Assembly: GCA_002363385.1 (NCBI GenBank)
Contig: DEVL01000001.1
Location: forward strand, 186,001 to 250,000
DNA: 64,000 nt
From: Stenotrophomonas maltophilia
Lineage (GTDB): Bacteria > Pseudomonadota > Gammaproteobacteria > Xanthomonadales > Xanthomonadaceae
Direction: 5' to 3'
Shown here: positions 33,490-42,462 of the stretch, one piece after another
Layout of the letters: each line of letters begins with the position of its first letter
Position numbering within the stretch: position 1 is the stretch's first letter
Made by a program: the position numbers and the translations under genes
Notes under the pieces: model-generated
The model's database searches: none
Told to the model about the DNA's origin: nothing
The model's input: only the letters and a program-made list of their open reading frames with translations

Positions 33490-34128
33490 TCACGGCCAGG
33501 CCGGCGGCTTTTGCGCCCACGCCTGCTGGACCTCGGCCAATGTGGCGCGTTCGCTGTCGCGCCAGCCCGGCAGCAGCTCGGCGTAACGATCCGGGGTAGT
33601 CCACTGCTGTGGCTCCGTACGTACCGCGGCGGCGTACCACTGCACAGCCTCGCTCCGGCGTCCCAACGACCACAGCGCCAGCGCGAAGGTAGGCGGCACC
33701 CAGGACGGATTGCTACGCAGGCTGCTCTGGGACAACGTCCATTGGGCCAGGGCAGCGTCCACCTCCCCGAGCCGGTACAGATCCCAGCCATAGTTCCAGC
33801 GAACCGAGCGACCTTGCGCGGACGTGGCCGCGGCCGACGCGCTGGCTTGCTCGTACAGGCTGCGCCCAAGCTCCGGCCGCCCCTGCGCGATGGCGACGCC
33901 TGCCAACTGGACGGTCGCCTCCAGCGATTTGCGGCCGCGCTCGCGGTGTTTCATCAATTGGTCGACGAGATCCCCACCCTCGCCCTGCACCACCACCATC
34001 GGGGCAGCGGCCACGTCGTTGTCGAAGTAGAACTCCTGCACTGCCGGCAGCGATTGCGCCGACGCGTTGAACACACAGGCCCCTACGGCCAGCGCCAGGC
34101 TGGCCAGCATCTGTCTTGCAACTGCCAT
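33490..34128 (-). CDS. Secreted TPR-like protein of unknown function
   Basis: 212 residues with a Sec signal peptide (cleavage near NASA). Helical repeats resembling TPR/Sel1 units occupy about 70-190 (GRPELGRSLYEQASASAAAT, RWNYGWDLYRLGEVDAALAQW, TFALALWSLGRRSEAVQWYA). The N-terminal part VQEFYFDNDVAAAPMVVVQG is unlike a TPR. It is probably a periplasmic scaffold. It stands alone, with a hairpin after the stop. Confidence 0.72.
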   Translation of the reverse strand: MAVARQMLASLALAVGACVFNASAQSLPAVQEFYFDNDVAAAPMVVVQGEGGDLVDQLMKHRERGRKSLEATVQLAGVAIAQGRPELGRSLYEQASASAAATSAQGRSVRWNYGWDLYRLGEVDAALAQWTLSQSSLRSNPSWVPPTFALALWSLGRRSEAVQWYAAAVRTEPQQWTTPDRYAELLPGWRDSERATLAEVQQAWAQKPPAWP

Positions 34129-34203
34129 GCAAACTCCCCCAGGTTGTCACAACAACCTCCCCTCCTGATCCTAACCGCAGCGCGCGCTCAGAACCAAGCG
34201 CCG

Positions 34204-34223
34204 CCGACCAACGGTCGGATCTA
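34204..34223. repeat. REP-like palindrome overlapping the methyltransferase stop codon
   Basis: CCGACCAACGGTCGG (34204-34218) is the same palindrome core as at 21764, followed by ATCTAG. On the minus strand the TAG in the REP head is the stop codon of the DUF938 gene. Confidence 0.65.
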
Positions 34224-34844
34224 GCAGGTGCGCCGCCAGACCCGCAGCCGGTTGTTGGCCGGCATCGCGGCATCCTCGATCAGCACCAGGCCCACTCCGG
34301 CCGCCAGCGCATCCACCGCCTCGGCATCGCGGATGCCCGAGGCCGGATCGCGCGCCTTCAACCACCCATCGAACTGTCGGTTGCTGTCGCTGCTGAAGGT
34401 CCCGTGGTCGTTGAAGGGCCCGTAGACACACAACAGGGCGTCGTCGGCCATGACCGCCGGCAAGCCGGCGAACAGAGCCTGGACGTGCGCCCAGCTCATG
34501 ATGTGCAGTGTGTTGGCACTGAACACCGCATCGAACGCCAGCGGCGCGGGGGGCAACGGAGCCAGCCCCGGCGCCGGCGACAGCACCGCCTGCAAGGGCC
34601 ACGGCGCCGGGGTGTTGGGCAGGCCGGCGGCCTGCAGCCGCTCGGCGATCCCGGGCAGATGGTCCGGATGGTCGCTCGCCTGCCACTGCAGATGCGGCAT
34701 GGCCCGCGCGAAGTGCTCCGCGTGCTGGCCGGTGCCGCTGCCGATCTCCAGCACCCGGCGGCGCGTGGCAAGGTGGCCCTGCAGCACCGCCAGGATCGGT
34801 GCGCGGTTGCGCTCACAGGCCTCGGACCAGCGCATCTGACTCAT
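34221..34844 (-). CDS. DUF938 SAM-dependent methyltransferase
   Basis: 207 residues, cytoplasmic. It begins SEACERNRAPILAVLQ, the DUF938 hallmark, and has the SAM-binding motif VLEIGSGTGQHAEHFA, QASDHPDHL as the second SAM motif and ANTLHIMSWAHVQALF. YGPFNDHGTFSSDSNRQFD is also conserved in the family. Substrate unknown. ATG 34844 (MSQMRW) is used; a second ATG is at 34835. It is divergent from the tldD cluster. Confidence 0.88.
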   Translation of the reverse strand: MSQMRWSEACERNRAPILAVLQGHLATRRRVLEIGSGTGQHAEHFARAMPHLQWQASDHPDHLPGIAERLQAAGLPNTPAPWPLQAVLSPAPGLAPLPPAPLAFDAVFSANTLHIMSWAHVQALFAGLPAVMADDALLCVYGPFNDHGTFSSDSNRQFDGWLKARDPASGIRDAEAVDALAAGVGLVLIEDAAMPANNRLRVWRRTC

Positions 34845-34913
34845 GGGAATGTCACATCGGCAGGGAATCGGTGTCCATCCAACCATGACCGCAGTCACTT
34901 GTGCCACCCTGTC

Positions 34914-34985
34914 ATGGCGTTGAAAGTCGACGGCTTGTCCAACGCCGTCGGCCTGCGCGCCGTCGGCCGTCTTTGGGGGATGTGA
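34914..34985 (+). CDS. Possible 23-residue leader ORF before the tldD cluster
   Basis: An ATG at 34914 opens 23 codons (MALKVDGLSNAVGLRAVGR, then LWGM) and stops at 34983-34985, three bases before the GTG of the first tldD gene. The ORF contains the GGGGGA that acts as the ribosome site of tldD, two GCCGTCGGCC repeats 15 bases apart, and an inverted repeat CGACGGC/GCCGTCG (34928-34950). No Shine-Dalgarno is seen for the ORF itself. It could be a leader peptide, a peptide substrate or chance. Confidence 0.25.
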   Translation: MALKVDGLSNAVGLRAVGRLWGM

Positions 34986-34988
34986 GCT

Positions 34989-36617
34989 GTGCAACGTCGT
35001 GAGTTCCTAGCGCTGTCTGGAATGGGCCTGGCTGGCCTGGTACTGCCGCACGGTCGGCTGATCGCCGCCGAGCAACTGCTCGAACCGGGCGATGTGGGCC
35101 GCCAGAAGGCGCTGGCCGAGGCTGCGCTCGCCGCCGCCAAACGCGCCGGTGCCAGTTACTGCGACGTGCGCATCGGCCGCTATCTCAACCAGGCGGTGAT
35201 CACCCGCGAGGCCAACGTCCAGAACGTCACCAACAGCGAATCCTCGGGCATCGGCATCCGGGTGATCGTCAACGGCGCCTGGGGCTTTGCCGCAACCCAT
35301 CTGCAGACGCCGGCCGCGGTACTGGCCACGGTCGAGCAGGCCGCGGCGATCGCCCGCGCCAACGCCGGCATCCAGACCCGGCCCGTGCAGCTGGCGCCGG
35401 TCACCGGGGTGGGCGATGTGAGCTGGAAGACGCCGATCCGCAAGAACGCGATGGCGGTGCCGATCAAGGACAAGGTCGACATGCTGCTGTCGCTGAATGC
35501 AGCCGCGCTCAATGCCGGCGCCGACTTCATCAACTCCACCCTGTTCCTGGTCAACGAGCAGAAGTTCTTCGCCTCCAGCGATGGCTCCTTCATCGACCAG
35601 GACGTGCACCGCATCTGGCTGCCCTTCACCGCCACCGCGATCGACAAGGCCAGCGGCAAGTTCCGCACCCGCGCGGGCCTGTCCTCGCCGATGGGCATGG
35701 GCTACGAATTCCTGGATGGCGAGGCACGCGGCAAGATCGCGCTGCCCGGTGGCGTGGTCGCCTACCGTGACTCCTATGATCCGGTGGAGGACGCGATCGC
35801 CGCGGCCCGCCAGGCGCGGGAGAAGCTCAAGGCGCCGTCGGTCAAGCCGGGCAAGTACGACCTGGTGCTGGACCCGTCCAACCTGTTCCTCACGATCCAC
35901 GAGAACGTCGGCCACCCGCTGGAGCTGGACCGCGTGCTCGGTTACGAGGCCAACTACGCCGGCACCAGTTTCGCCACGCTGGACAAGCGCGATGCGGGCT
36001 TCCGGTGGGGCAGCGAGATCGTCAACTTCTTCGCCGACAAGACCGCCCCGGGCAGTCTCGGTGCGGTGGGATACGACGATGAAGGGGTCAAGACCAAGCG
36101 CTGGGACCTGGTCAAGGACGGCATCCTGGTCAACTACCAGGCCACCCGCGACGAGGTGCACATCCTTGGCGAGAAGGAGAGCCACGGCTGCAGCTATGCC
36201 GATTCGTGGTCCAGCGTGCAGTTCCAGCGCATGGCCAATGTGTCGCTGGCGCCGGGCAAGGCCCCGCTGAGCGTGGCGGAGATGATCAAAAACGTGGAGA
36301 ACGGCCTCTACATCCACGGCCGTGGCTCGTACTCGATCGACCAGCAGCGCTTCAACGCGCAGTTCGGTGGGCAGCTGTACTACCAGATCAAGAACGGTGA
36401 GATCACCGGCATGGTCGAGGACGCCGCCTACCAGATCCGCACGCCCGAGTTCTGGAATGCCTGCAGCGCGATCTGCGACGAGCGTGATTTCCGCTTCGGC
36501 GGTTCGTTCTTCGATGGCAAGGGCCAGCCCGGCCAGGTCTCGGCGGTCTCGCACGGCTCGTCGACCACGCGCTTTGATGGCATCAACATCATCAACACCG
36601 CGCGCAGCCTGGGATGA
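34989..36617 (+). CDS. TldD-family metallopeptidase with twin-arginine leader (copy 1)
   Basis: 542 residues from GTG 34989, which follows GGGGGA. The N-terminus QRREFLALSGMGLAGLVLP is a Tat signal (RRxFL), unlike cytoplasmic E. coli TldD. The TldD/PmbA domain (about 45-540) has the zinc motif HENVGH at 304-309 (HExxxH). TldD and TldE together cut unfolded peptides, for example CcdA and the microcin B17 leader. About 20 residues before the end region, a GKGQ segment has Asp where I recall E. coli TldD having a zinc-ligand Cys, so the third ligand may differ. It heads the cluster and is a clear paralogue of the second copy. Confidence 0.9.
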   Translation: MQRREFLALSGMGLAGLVLPHGRLIAAEQLLEPGDVGRQKALAEAALAAAKRAGASYCDVRIGRYLNQAVITREANVQNVTNSESSGIGIRVIVNGAWGFAATHLQTPAAVLATVEQAAAIARANAGIQTRPVQLAPVTGVGDVSWKTPIRKNAMAVPIKDKVDMLLSLNAAALNAGADFINSTLFLVNEQKFFASSDGSFIDQDVHRIWLPFTATAIDKASGKFRTRAGLSSPMGMGYEFLDGEARGKIALPGGVVAYRDSYDPVEDAIAAARQAREKLKAPSVKPGKYDLVLDPSNLFLTIHENVGHPLELDRVLGYEANYAGTSFATLDKRDAGFRWGSEIVNFFADKTAPGSLGAVGYDDEGVKTKRWDLVKDGILVNYQATRDEVHILGEKESHGCSYADSWSSVQFQRMANVSLAPGKAPLSVAEMIKNVENGLYIHGRGSYSIDQQRFNAQFGGQLYYQIKNGEITGMVEDAAYQIRTPEFWNACSAICDERDFRFGGSFFDGKGQPGQVSAVSHGSSTTRFDGINIINTARSLG

Positions 36618-36763
36618 GCCTGTTCCCGCTCCGTGCCGAATGTCACTACCGCGGCGCCCGCATGGCCGCAAGAATCGGCTGTGCCGCCGCGGCGGTCGCC
36701 CTGATGTCGCTGTTTCCCTGCCACCCCCACACCGACGTGGAGAGCTGCCTTGCAAAGACGTGA
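36614..36763 (+). CDS. 49-residue cysteine-containing small ORF between the two tldD genes
   Basis: ATG 36614 overlaps the tldD copy 1 stop (ATGA), which would allow coupled translation, and the ORF ends at 36763, 14 bases inside tldD copy 2. It encodes 49 residues with four cysteines (C10, C23, C36, C45), the first three exactly 13 apart, a hydrophobic stretch (about 21-35) and MSLFP at both 1-5 and 31-35. About 80% of codons end in G or C, like neighbouring genes. The frame accounts for the whole 132-base gap. It is a candidate substrate peptide, but has no known family. Confidence 0.4.
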   Translation: MSLFPLRAECHYRGARMAARIGCAAAAVALMSLFPCHPHTDVESCLAKT

Positions 36764-38384
36764 CTTTCTCGCCCTGACCGGGCTTACCGCTGGCGGACTG
36801 ATCGTGCCGTCGTTCTTCGGCAAGGTCATTGCCGCCGAACAGCTGCAGAGCACACTCGATCCGGCGCTGAAGAAGCGCTTGGCCGATGCCGCCCTGGCCG
36901 CCGCGCGCCAGGCCGGGGCGACCTACTGCGACGTGCGTATCGGCCGCTACCTGCGCCAGTACGTGATCACCCGCGAGGACAAGGTCCAGAACGTGGTGAA
37001 CACCGAATCGACCGGTGTGGGCATCCGCGTGATCGTCAACGGCGCCTGGGGCTTTGCCGCCACCAACCAGCTCGGCACCACCGATGTGGCGCGTGCCGCA
37101 CAGCAGGCCGCCGCCATCGCCAAGGCCAATGCCGGCGTGCAGACCGCTCCGGTGCAGCTGGCTGCCGCACCCGGCGTGGGTGAGGTGTCCTGGCGCACGC
37201 CGATCCGCAAGAATGCGATGGACGTGCCGATCAAGGAGAAGGTCGAGCTGCTGCTGGACGTCAATGCAGGCGCGATGGGCGCCGGCGCCAGCTTCGTCAA
37301 CTCGATGCTGTTCCTGGTCAACGAGCAGAAGTACTTCGCCTCCACCGACGGCTCCTACATCGACCAGGACGTGCACCGCATCTGGGCACCGATGACTGTC
37401 ACCGCCATCGACAAGAGCACCGGCAAGTTCCGCACCCGCTCCGGGCTGTCCTCGCCGATGGGCCTGGGCTACGAGTACCTTGATGGCGTCGGCACCGGCA
37501 AGGCGGTCTCGCCCAACGGCGTGGTCAACTACCGCAACTCCTACGACATGAAGGCCGATGCGATCGCCGCGGCCAAGCAGGCGCAGGAGAAGCTCAAGGC
37601 GCCGTCGGTGAAGCCGGGCAAGTACGACCTGATCCTGGATCCGTCGCACACCTGGCTGACCATCCACGAGTCGGTCGGCCACCCGCTGGAACTGGACCGC
37701 GTGCTCGGCTACGAAGCCAACTACGCCGGCACCAGCTTCGCCACGCTGGACAAGCGCGAGCAGCATTTCCAGTACGGCAGCGACAAGGTCAACATTTTCG
37801 CCGACAAGACCCAGCCGGGCAGCCTCGGTGCGGTCGGCTACGACGATGAAGGCGTCAAGACCAAGCGCTGGGACCTCATCAGCGAGGGCAAGCTGGTGGA
37901 TTACCAGACCATCCGCGACCAGGCCCATATCCTGGGCAAGACCGAGTCCGACGGCTGCTGCTATGCCGATTCGTGGTCCAGCGTGCAGTTCCAGCGCATG
38001 GCCAATGTGTCGATGGCACCGGGCAAGACCAAGCTGAGCGTGGCCGACATGATCAAGGACGTCGAGAACGGCATCTACATCATCGGCGACGGTTCGTTCT
38101 CCATCGATCAGCAGCGCTACAACGCGCAGTTCGGTGGCCAGCTGTTCTATGAAATCAAGAACGGCCAGATCACCCGCATGCTCGAGGACGTGGCCTACCA
38201 GATCCGCACGCCGGAGTTCTGGAACGCCTGCACCGCCGTGGCCGATGAAAGCGACTACCGCCTGGGCGGTTCGTTCTTCGACGGCAAGGGCCAGCCCGGC
38301 CAGGTCTCGGCGGTCTCGCACGGTTCGTCCACCGCGCGCTTCAACGGCATCAACGTCATCAACACCGCGCGCAGCCTCGGCTGA
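36750..38384 (+). CDS. TldD-family metallopeptidase with twin-arginine leader (copy 2)
   Basis: 544 residues from TTG 36750; GGAGAG at 36739-36744 supports this start. The Tat-type leader QRRDFLALTGLTAGGLIVP precedes the TldD domain with HESVGH at 306-311. By eye the protein is roughly three-quarters identical to copy 1, with long identical blocks (HPLELDRVLGYEANYAGTSF; YADSWSSVQFQRMANVS), so it is a tandem duplication kept functional. Differences cluster in the leader and 90-130. It is followed after 20 bases by the TldE-like gene. Confidence 0.9.
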   Translation: MQRRDFLALTGLTAGGLIVPSFFGKVIAAEQLQSTLDPALKKRLADAALAAARQAGATYCDVRIGRYLRQYVITREDKVQNVVNTESTGVGIRVIVNGAWGFAATNQLGTTDVARAAQQAAAIAKANAGVQTAPVQLAAAPGVGEVSWRTPIRKNAMDVPIKEKVELLLDVNAGAMGAGASFVNSMLFLVNEQKYFASTDGSYIDQDVHRIWAPMTVTAIDKSTGKFRTRSGLSSPMGLGYEYLDGVGTGKAVSPNGVVNYRNSYDMKADAIAAAKQAQEKLKAPSVKPGKYDLILDPSHTWLTIHESVGHPLELDRVLGYEANYAGTSFATLDKREQHFQYGSDKVNIFADKTQPGSLGAVGYDDEGVKTKRWDLISEGKLVDYQTIRDQAHILGKTESDGCCYADSWSSVQFQRMANVSMAPGKTKLSVADMIKDVENGIYIIGDGSFSIDQQRYNAQFGGQLFYEIKNGQITRMLEDVAYQIRTPEFWNACTAVADESDYRLGGSFFDGKGQPGQVSAVSHGSSTARFNGINVINTARSLG

Positions 38385-38404
38385 CCGGTCAGGAGCCCCA
38401 ATCC

Positions 38405-39739
38405 ATGAGTATCTTCACCGAAGCCCAGGCCAAGGCCATCCTCGACAAGGTCATCGCGCTCTCCAAGGCCGATGAGTGCACCGCCGTGCTGGCCGGCTCG
38501 ATCGATGGCAACATCCGTTTCGCGCTCAACAACGTCTCCACCAGCGGCATCGTCGACAACACCGAACTGGCCGTGACGGTCGCCTTCGGCAAGCGCGTCG
38601 GCACCGCCTCGATCAACGAGTTCGACGATGCCGCGCTGGAACGCGTGGTGCGCCGCGCGGAAGATCTGGCCCGCCTGGCCCCGGAGAATCCCGAGTTCCT
38701 GCCCGCCATCGGCAAGCAGACCTACCGGCCCAGCCCGACCTTCAGCGAATCCACTGCGGCGATCGACCCGGCGTTCCGCGCCAAGGTCGCCGCCGACTCG
38801 ATCGCGCCCTGCCGTGGCAACGGCCTGATCGCGGCCGGCTTCCTGGAGGACGGCCAGAGCTTCCAGGCCACGGCCAACAGCAACGGCAACTTCGGTTACC
38901 AGCGCGGCACCAACTTCGATTACACCTGCACCGTGCGCACCGAAGACGGCCGCGGCTCGGGCTGGGTCGGCCGCAACCTCAAGGATGCCGCCGATTTCAA
39001 GGCCGACCAGGACATCCGCATCGCCATGCGCAAGGCCACCGAATCGGCCGAAGCCAAGGCACTGGAACCGGGCAAGTACACGGTGATCCTGGAGCCGGCG
39101 GCCGCAGCCGGCCTGATCAGCTTCATGATGAACTTCTTCGACGCGCGCTCGGCCGATGAAGGCCGCAGCTTCCTCTCCAGGAAGGGCGGTGGCAACAAGC
39201 TCGGCGAACAGGTCTACGACCCGCGCGTGAACATGGTGGCCGACCCGTGGCATGCCGATGCCGCCGTGCTGCCGTGGGACAACGAAGGTCAGCCGCGCGA
39301 GAAGCTGGACATCATCAAGGATGGCAAGATCGCCAACCTCAACTACTCGCGTTTCTGGGCGCAGAAGCAGGGCAAGACCGCCAACGCGCGGCCGGGCAAC
39401 CTGCTGATGGCCGGTGGCGACAAGAGCACCGCCGAGCTGGTCCGGGGCACGCAGAAAGGCATCCTGGTCACGCGTACCTGGTACATCCGCATGGTCGATC
39501 CGCAGACCGTGCTGCTGACCGGCCTGACCCGCGATGGCACCTTCTACATCGAGAACGGCCAGATCAAGCACCCGGTGAAGAACTTCCGCTTCAACGAGTC
39601 GCCGGTGATCATGCTCAACAACATCGAAGAACTGGGCAAGCCGGTGCGTGTGGCCGGTGACGAGTCCAGCCTGGTGATGATGATCCCGCCGATGAAGCTG
39701 CGCGATTTCACCTTCACCTCGTTGTCCGACGCGGTCTGA
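38405..39739 (+). CDS. TldE/PmbA-like protein
   Basis: 444 residues with no signal peptide. It has the TldD/PmbA fold but no HExxxH motif (the equivalent region reads EPAAAAGLISFMMNFFDARS), as in TldE, the non-catalytic partner of TldD. It shares DIIKDGKIANLNYSRFWAQK and the TRTWYIRMVDPQTVLLTGLT segment with PmbA proteins. An oddity is that both TldD copies carry export leaders but this partner does not, so it must be exported otherwise (for example carried with a Tat substrate) or stay inside. Confidence 0.88.
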   Translation: MSIFTEAQAKAILDKVIALSKADECTAVLAGSIDGNIRFALNNVSTSGIVDNTELAVTVAFGKRVGTASINEFDDAALERVVRRAEDLARLAPENPEFLPAIGKQTYRPSPTFSESTAAIDPAFRAKVAADSIAPCRGNGLIAAGFLEDGQSFQATANSNGNFGYQRGTNFDYTCTVRTEDGRGSGWVGRNLKDAADFKADQDIRIAMRKATESAEAKALEPGKYTVILEPAAAAGLISFMMNFFDARSADEGRSFLSRKGGGNKLGEQVYDPRVNMVADPWHADAAVLPWDNEGQPREKLDIIKDGKIANLNYSRFWAQKQGKTANARPGNLLMAGGDKSTAELVRGTQKGILVTRTWYIRMVDPQTVLLTGLTRDGTFYIENGQIKHPVKNFRFNESPVIMLNNIEELGKPVRVAGDESSLVMMIPPMKLRDFTFTSLSDAV

Positions 39740-39750
39740 TGCACGGTCGT

Positions 39751-39767
39751 GACGGCCACTGGCCGTC
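39751..39767 (+). terminator. Short hairpin between the tldE-like and DUF4159 genes
   Basis: GACGGCC/GGCCGTC with a 3-base loop, 12 bases after the stop. No T run, so it is likely to be a weak terminator or a processing site within the operon. Confidence 0.4.
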
Positions 39768-39806
39768 TCTTCGCCTGACCGGTCGCTTCCGGGAATGTGC
39801 GTGGCG

Positions 39807-40508
39807 ATGAACCGCGCACAGTTCCTGCGCCTGATGCTGGGCAGTGCCGCGTTCGCGGCCTTGCCCGCACCGGCACGCGCCCAGGCCGGGCGTTATGACT
39901 TCTGGTTCACCCGCCTCAAGTACGACTCCGGCGACTGGGACGTGGATGCGCGCATGCCATCCAACGTGATCACCTCGCTGATCGATTACACCTCCCTGCG
40001 CGTGGACCCGACCGAACACGTGATCGCACTGTCCGATCCGCGCATGCTGGAGGCGCCGTTCTGCTACCTGGCCGGGCACAAGCTGGTCGAGTTCAACGCC
40101 GCCGAACGGCAGAACTTCGTGCGCTATGTGCGCAATGGTGGGTTCGTGTTCGTGGATGACTGCAACCATGACATCGACGGCCTGTTCGCCACCTCCTTCG
40201 AAGCGCAGATGGCCAAGCTGTTCGGACCCAGGGCGCTGAACAAGCTGCCGAACACCCACGCGCTGTACCGCAGTTTCTTCCGCTTCCCTGAGGGCCCGCC
40301 CGCCACCGGGTTCGAGCTCAACGGGTGGGGCGATGATCTGGTCCACGATTACCTCAAGGGCATCCAGATCGATGGCCGCCTCGGCGTGCTTTACAGCAAC
40401 AAGGATTACGGGTGCGAGTGGGACTACGACTGGCGCAACAAGCGGTTCCTGGCCGAAGACAACACCCGCTTCGCGGTCAACATCGTGATGTATGCGTTGA
40501 ACAATTAG
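39807..40508 (+). CDS. DUF4159 domain protein, exported
   Basis: 233 residues from ATG 39807; an in-frame ATG at 39795 adds four residues. A Sec-type signal peptide ends APARAQA. The DUF4159 domain follows: YDFWFTRLKYDSGDWDVD, LSDPRMLEAPFCYLAGH, a GGFVFVDDCNHDI segment and LGVLYSNKDYGCEWDYDW. The domain has a glutamine-amidotransferase-like (ThuA-related) fold, and the function is unknown. DUF4159 genes often accompany MoxR and DUF58 genes, as here. A 63-base gap separates it from moxR. Confidence 0.86.
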   Translation: MNRAQFLRLMLGSAAFAALPAPARAQAGRYDFWFTRLKYDSGDWDVDARMPSNVITSLIDYTSLRVDPTEHVIALSDPRMLEAPFCYLAGHKLVEFNAAERQNFVRYVRNGGFVFVDDCNHDIDGLFATSFEAQMAKLFGPRALNKLPNTHALYRSFFRFPEGPPATGFELNGWGDDLVHDYLKGIQIDGRLGVLYSNKDYGCEWDYDWRNKRFLAEDNTRFAVNIVMYALNN

Positions 40509-40571
40509 GTTTCTTTCTGCTTTTTCAGCCATGCGTGGCGTGGCTCTACACCGATCTTCTGCGAGTGCCTT

Positions 40572-41555
<984 letters not shown>

Positions 41556-41565
41556 TCCACACGCC

Positions 41566-42462
41566 GTGAGCCGCAACGCACCGATCGCCATCCCCGCCGA
41601 TGTCCGCAGCCGCCTCAAGGCGCTGCGGCTGCTGCCACGCCGTGCGCGCGGTGCGCACGGGATCGGCCAGCACGCCAGCCGCAGCCGTGGCGCCGGGCTG
41701 GAATTCGCGCAGTACCGTGCCTACGAACCCGGTGATGAGCTGCGCCAGATCGACTGGAAGCTCTACGCGCGCTCGGACCGGTTCTTCGTGCGCGACTCCG
41801 AGCGCGAAAGCCCGATCACCGCCTGGGTGCTGATCGATGCGACCGCCTCGGCGGGCCAGCGTGATCGCGCGCGAGCGGACTGGTCGCGGCTGGACCACGC
41901 CTGTGCCACCGCCGCCTGCCTGGTCGAACTGGCCCTGCAGCAGGGTGACCGTTTTGGCGTCATTGTGGTCAGCGGTGGTGGCGTGCAGTTGGTGCCGGCC
42001 GGGCAAGGTCCACGCCAGCGCGATCGCGTCCACCTGCTGCTGCGCCAGCTGCAGGCCAGTGGCAGCTGGCCGCCGGTCACCTCGCTGGCGCCGATCTGGG
42101 AACGCGTGCAGGCCGGTGATCTGCTGGTGGCACTGGGCGATGGGTTTGACGAGGCAGGCATCGTCCTGCTGGAACGGCTGGCGGCCGCGCGGCGCGAGGT
42201 ACTGCACCTGCAGCTGCTGACCGCCGAGGAGCGCGATTTCCCGTTCACCGAGGGTCACCGCTTCCGCGATCCGGAGACCGGCGAAGAACTGCTGGGCGAT
42301 GGCCGCGCCATCCGCGAGGACTATCTGGTCCGCTTCGACGCCGCGCAGCGTGCGTTGCAGGCGCGTCTTCAGGGCAGCGGCATCGTGCACGCCACTGGCT
42401 ATCTCGACCAGCCGCTGGATCAGTCCTTGCGGGTGCTGCTCGGCGCCGGAGGGGGGGCGTGA
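41566..42462 (+). CDS. DUF58 (vWA-like) protein
   Basis: 298 residues from GTG 41566, 10 bases after moxR. The DUF58 signature YRAYEPGDELRQIDWKLYAR is present, then a vWA-like fold with a DxTxS metal site (IDATASAG), close to the MIDAS DxSxS. This suggests a MoxR partner that binds a divalent metal. Unlike many DUF58 proteins there are no N-terminal membrane helices, so it is cytoplasmic or peripheral. It overlaps the next gene by four bases. Confidence 0.9.
   Translation: MSRNAPIAIPADVRSRLKALRLLPRRARGAHGIGQHASRSRGAGLEFAQYRAYEPGDELRQIDWKLYARSDRFFVRDSERESPITAWVLIDATASAGQRDRARADWSRLDHACATAACLVELALQQGDRFGVIVVSGGGVQLVPAGQGPRQRDRVHLLLRQLQASGSWPPVTSLAPIWERVQAGDLLVALGDGFDEAGIVLLERLAAARREVLHLQLLTAEERDFPFTEGHRFRDPETGEELLGDGRAIREDYLVRFDAAQRALQARLQGSGIVHATGYLDQPLDQSLRVLLGAGGGA

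Noticed and set aside
35007..38321. A 1104-codon open frame opposite the two tldD genes
   Set aside because: Antisense shadow caused by GC3 bias; the translation is repetitive because the two tldD genes are duplicates.
34989..38384. Recent transposition or insertion sequence around the tldD duplicate
   Set aside because: No terminal repeats or transposase; divergence between copies shows an old tandem duplication.
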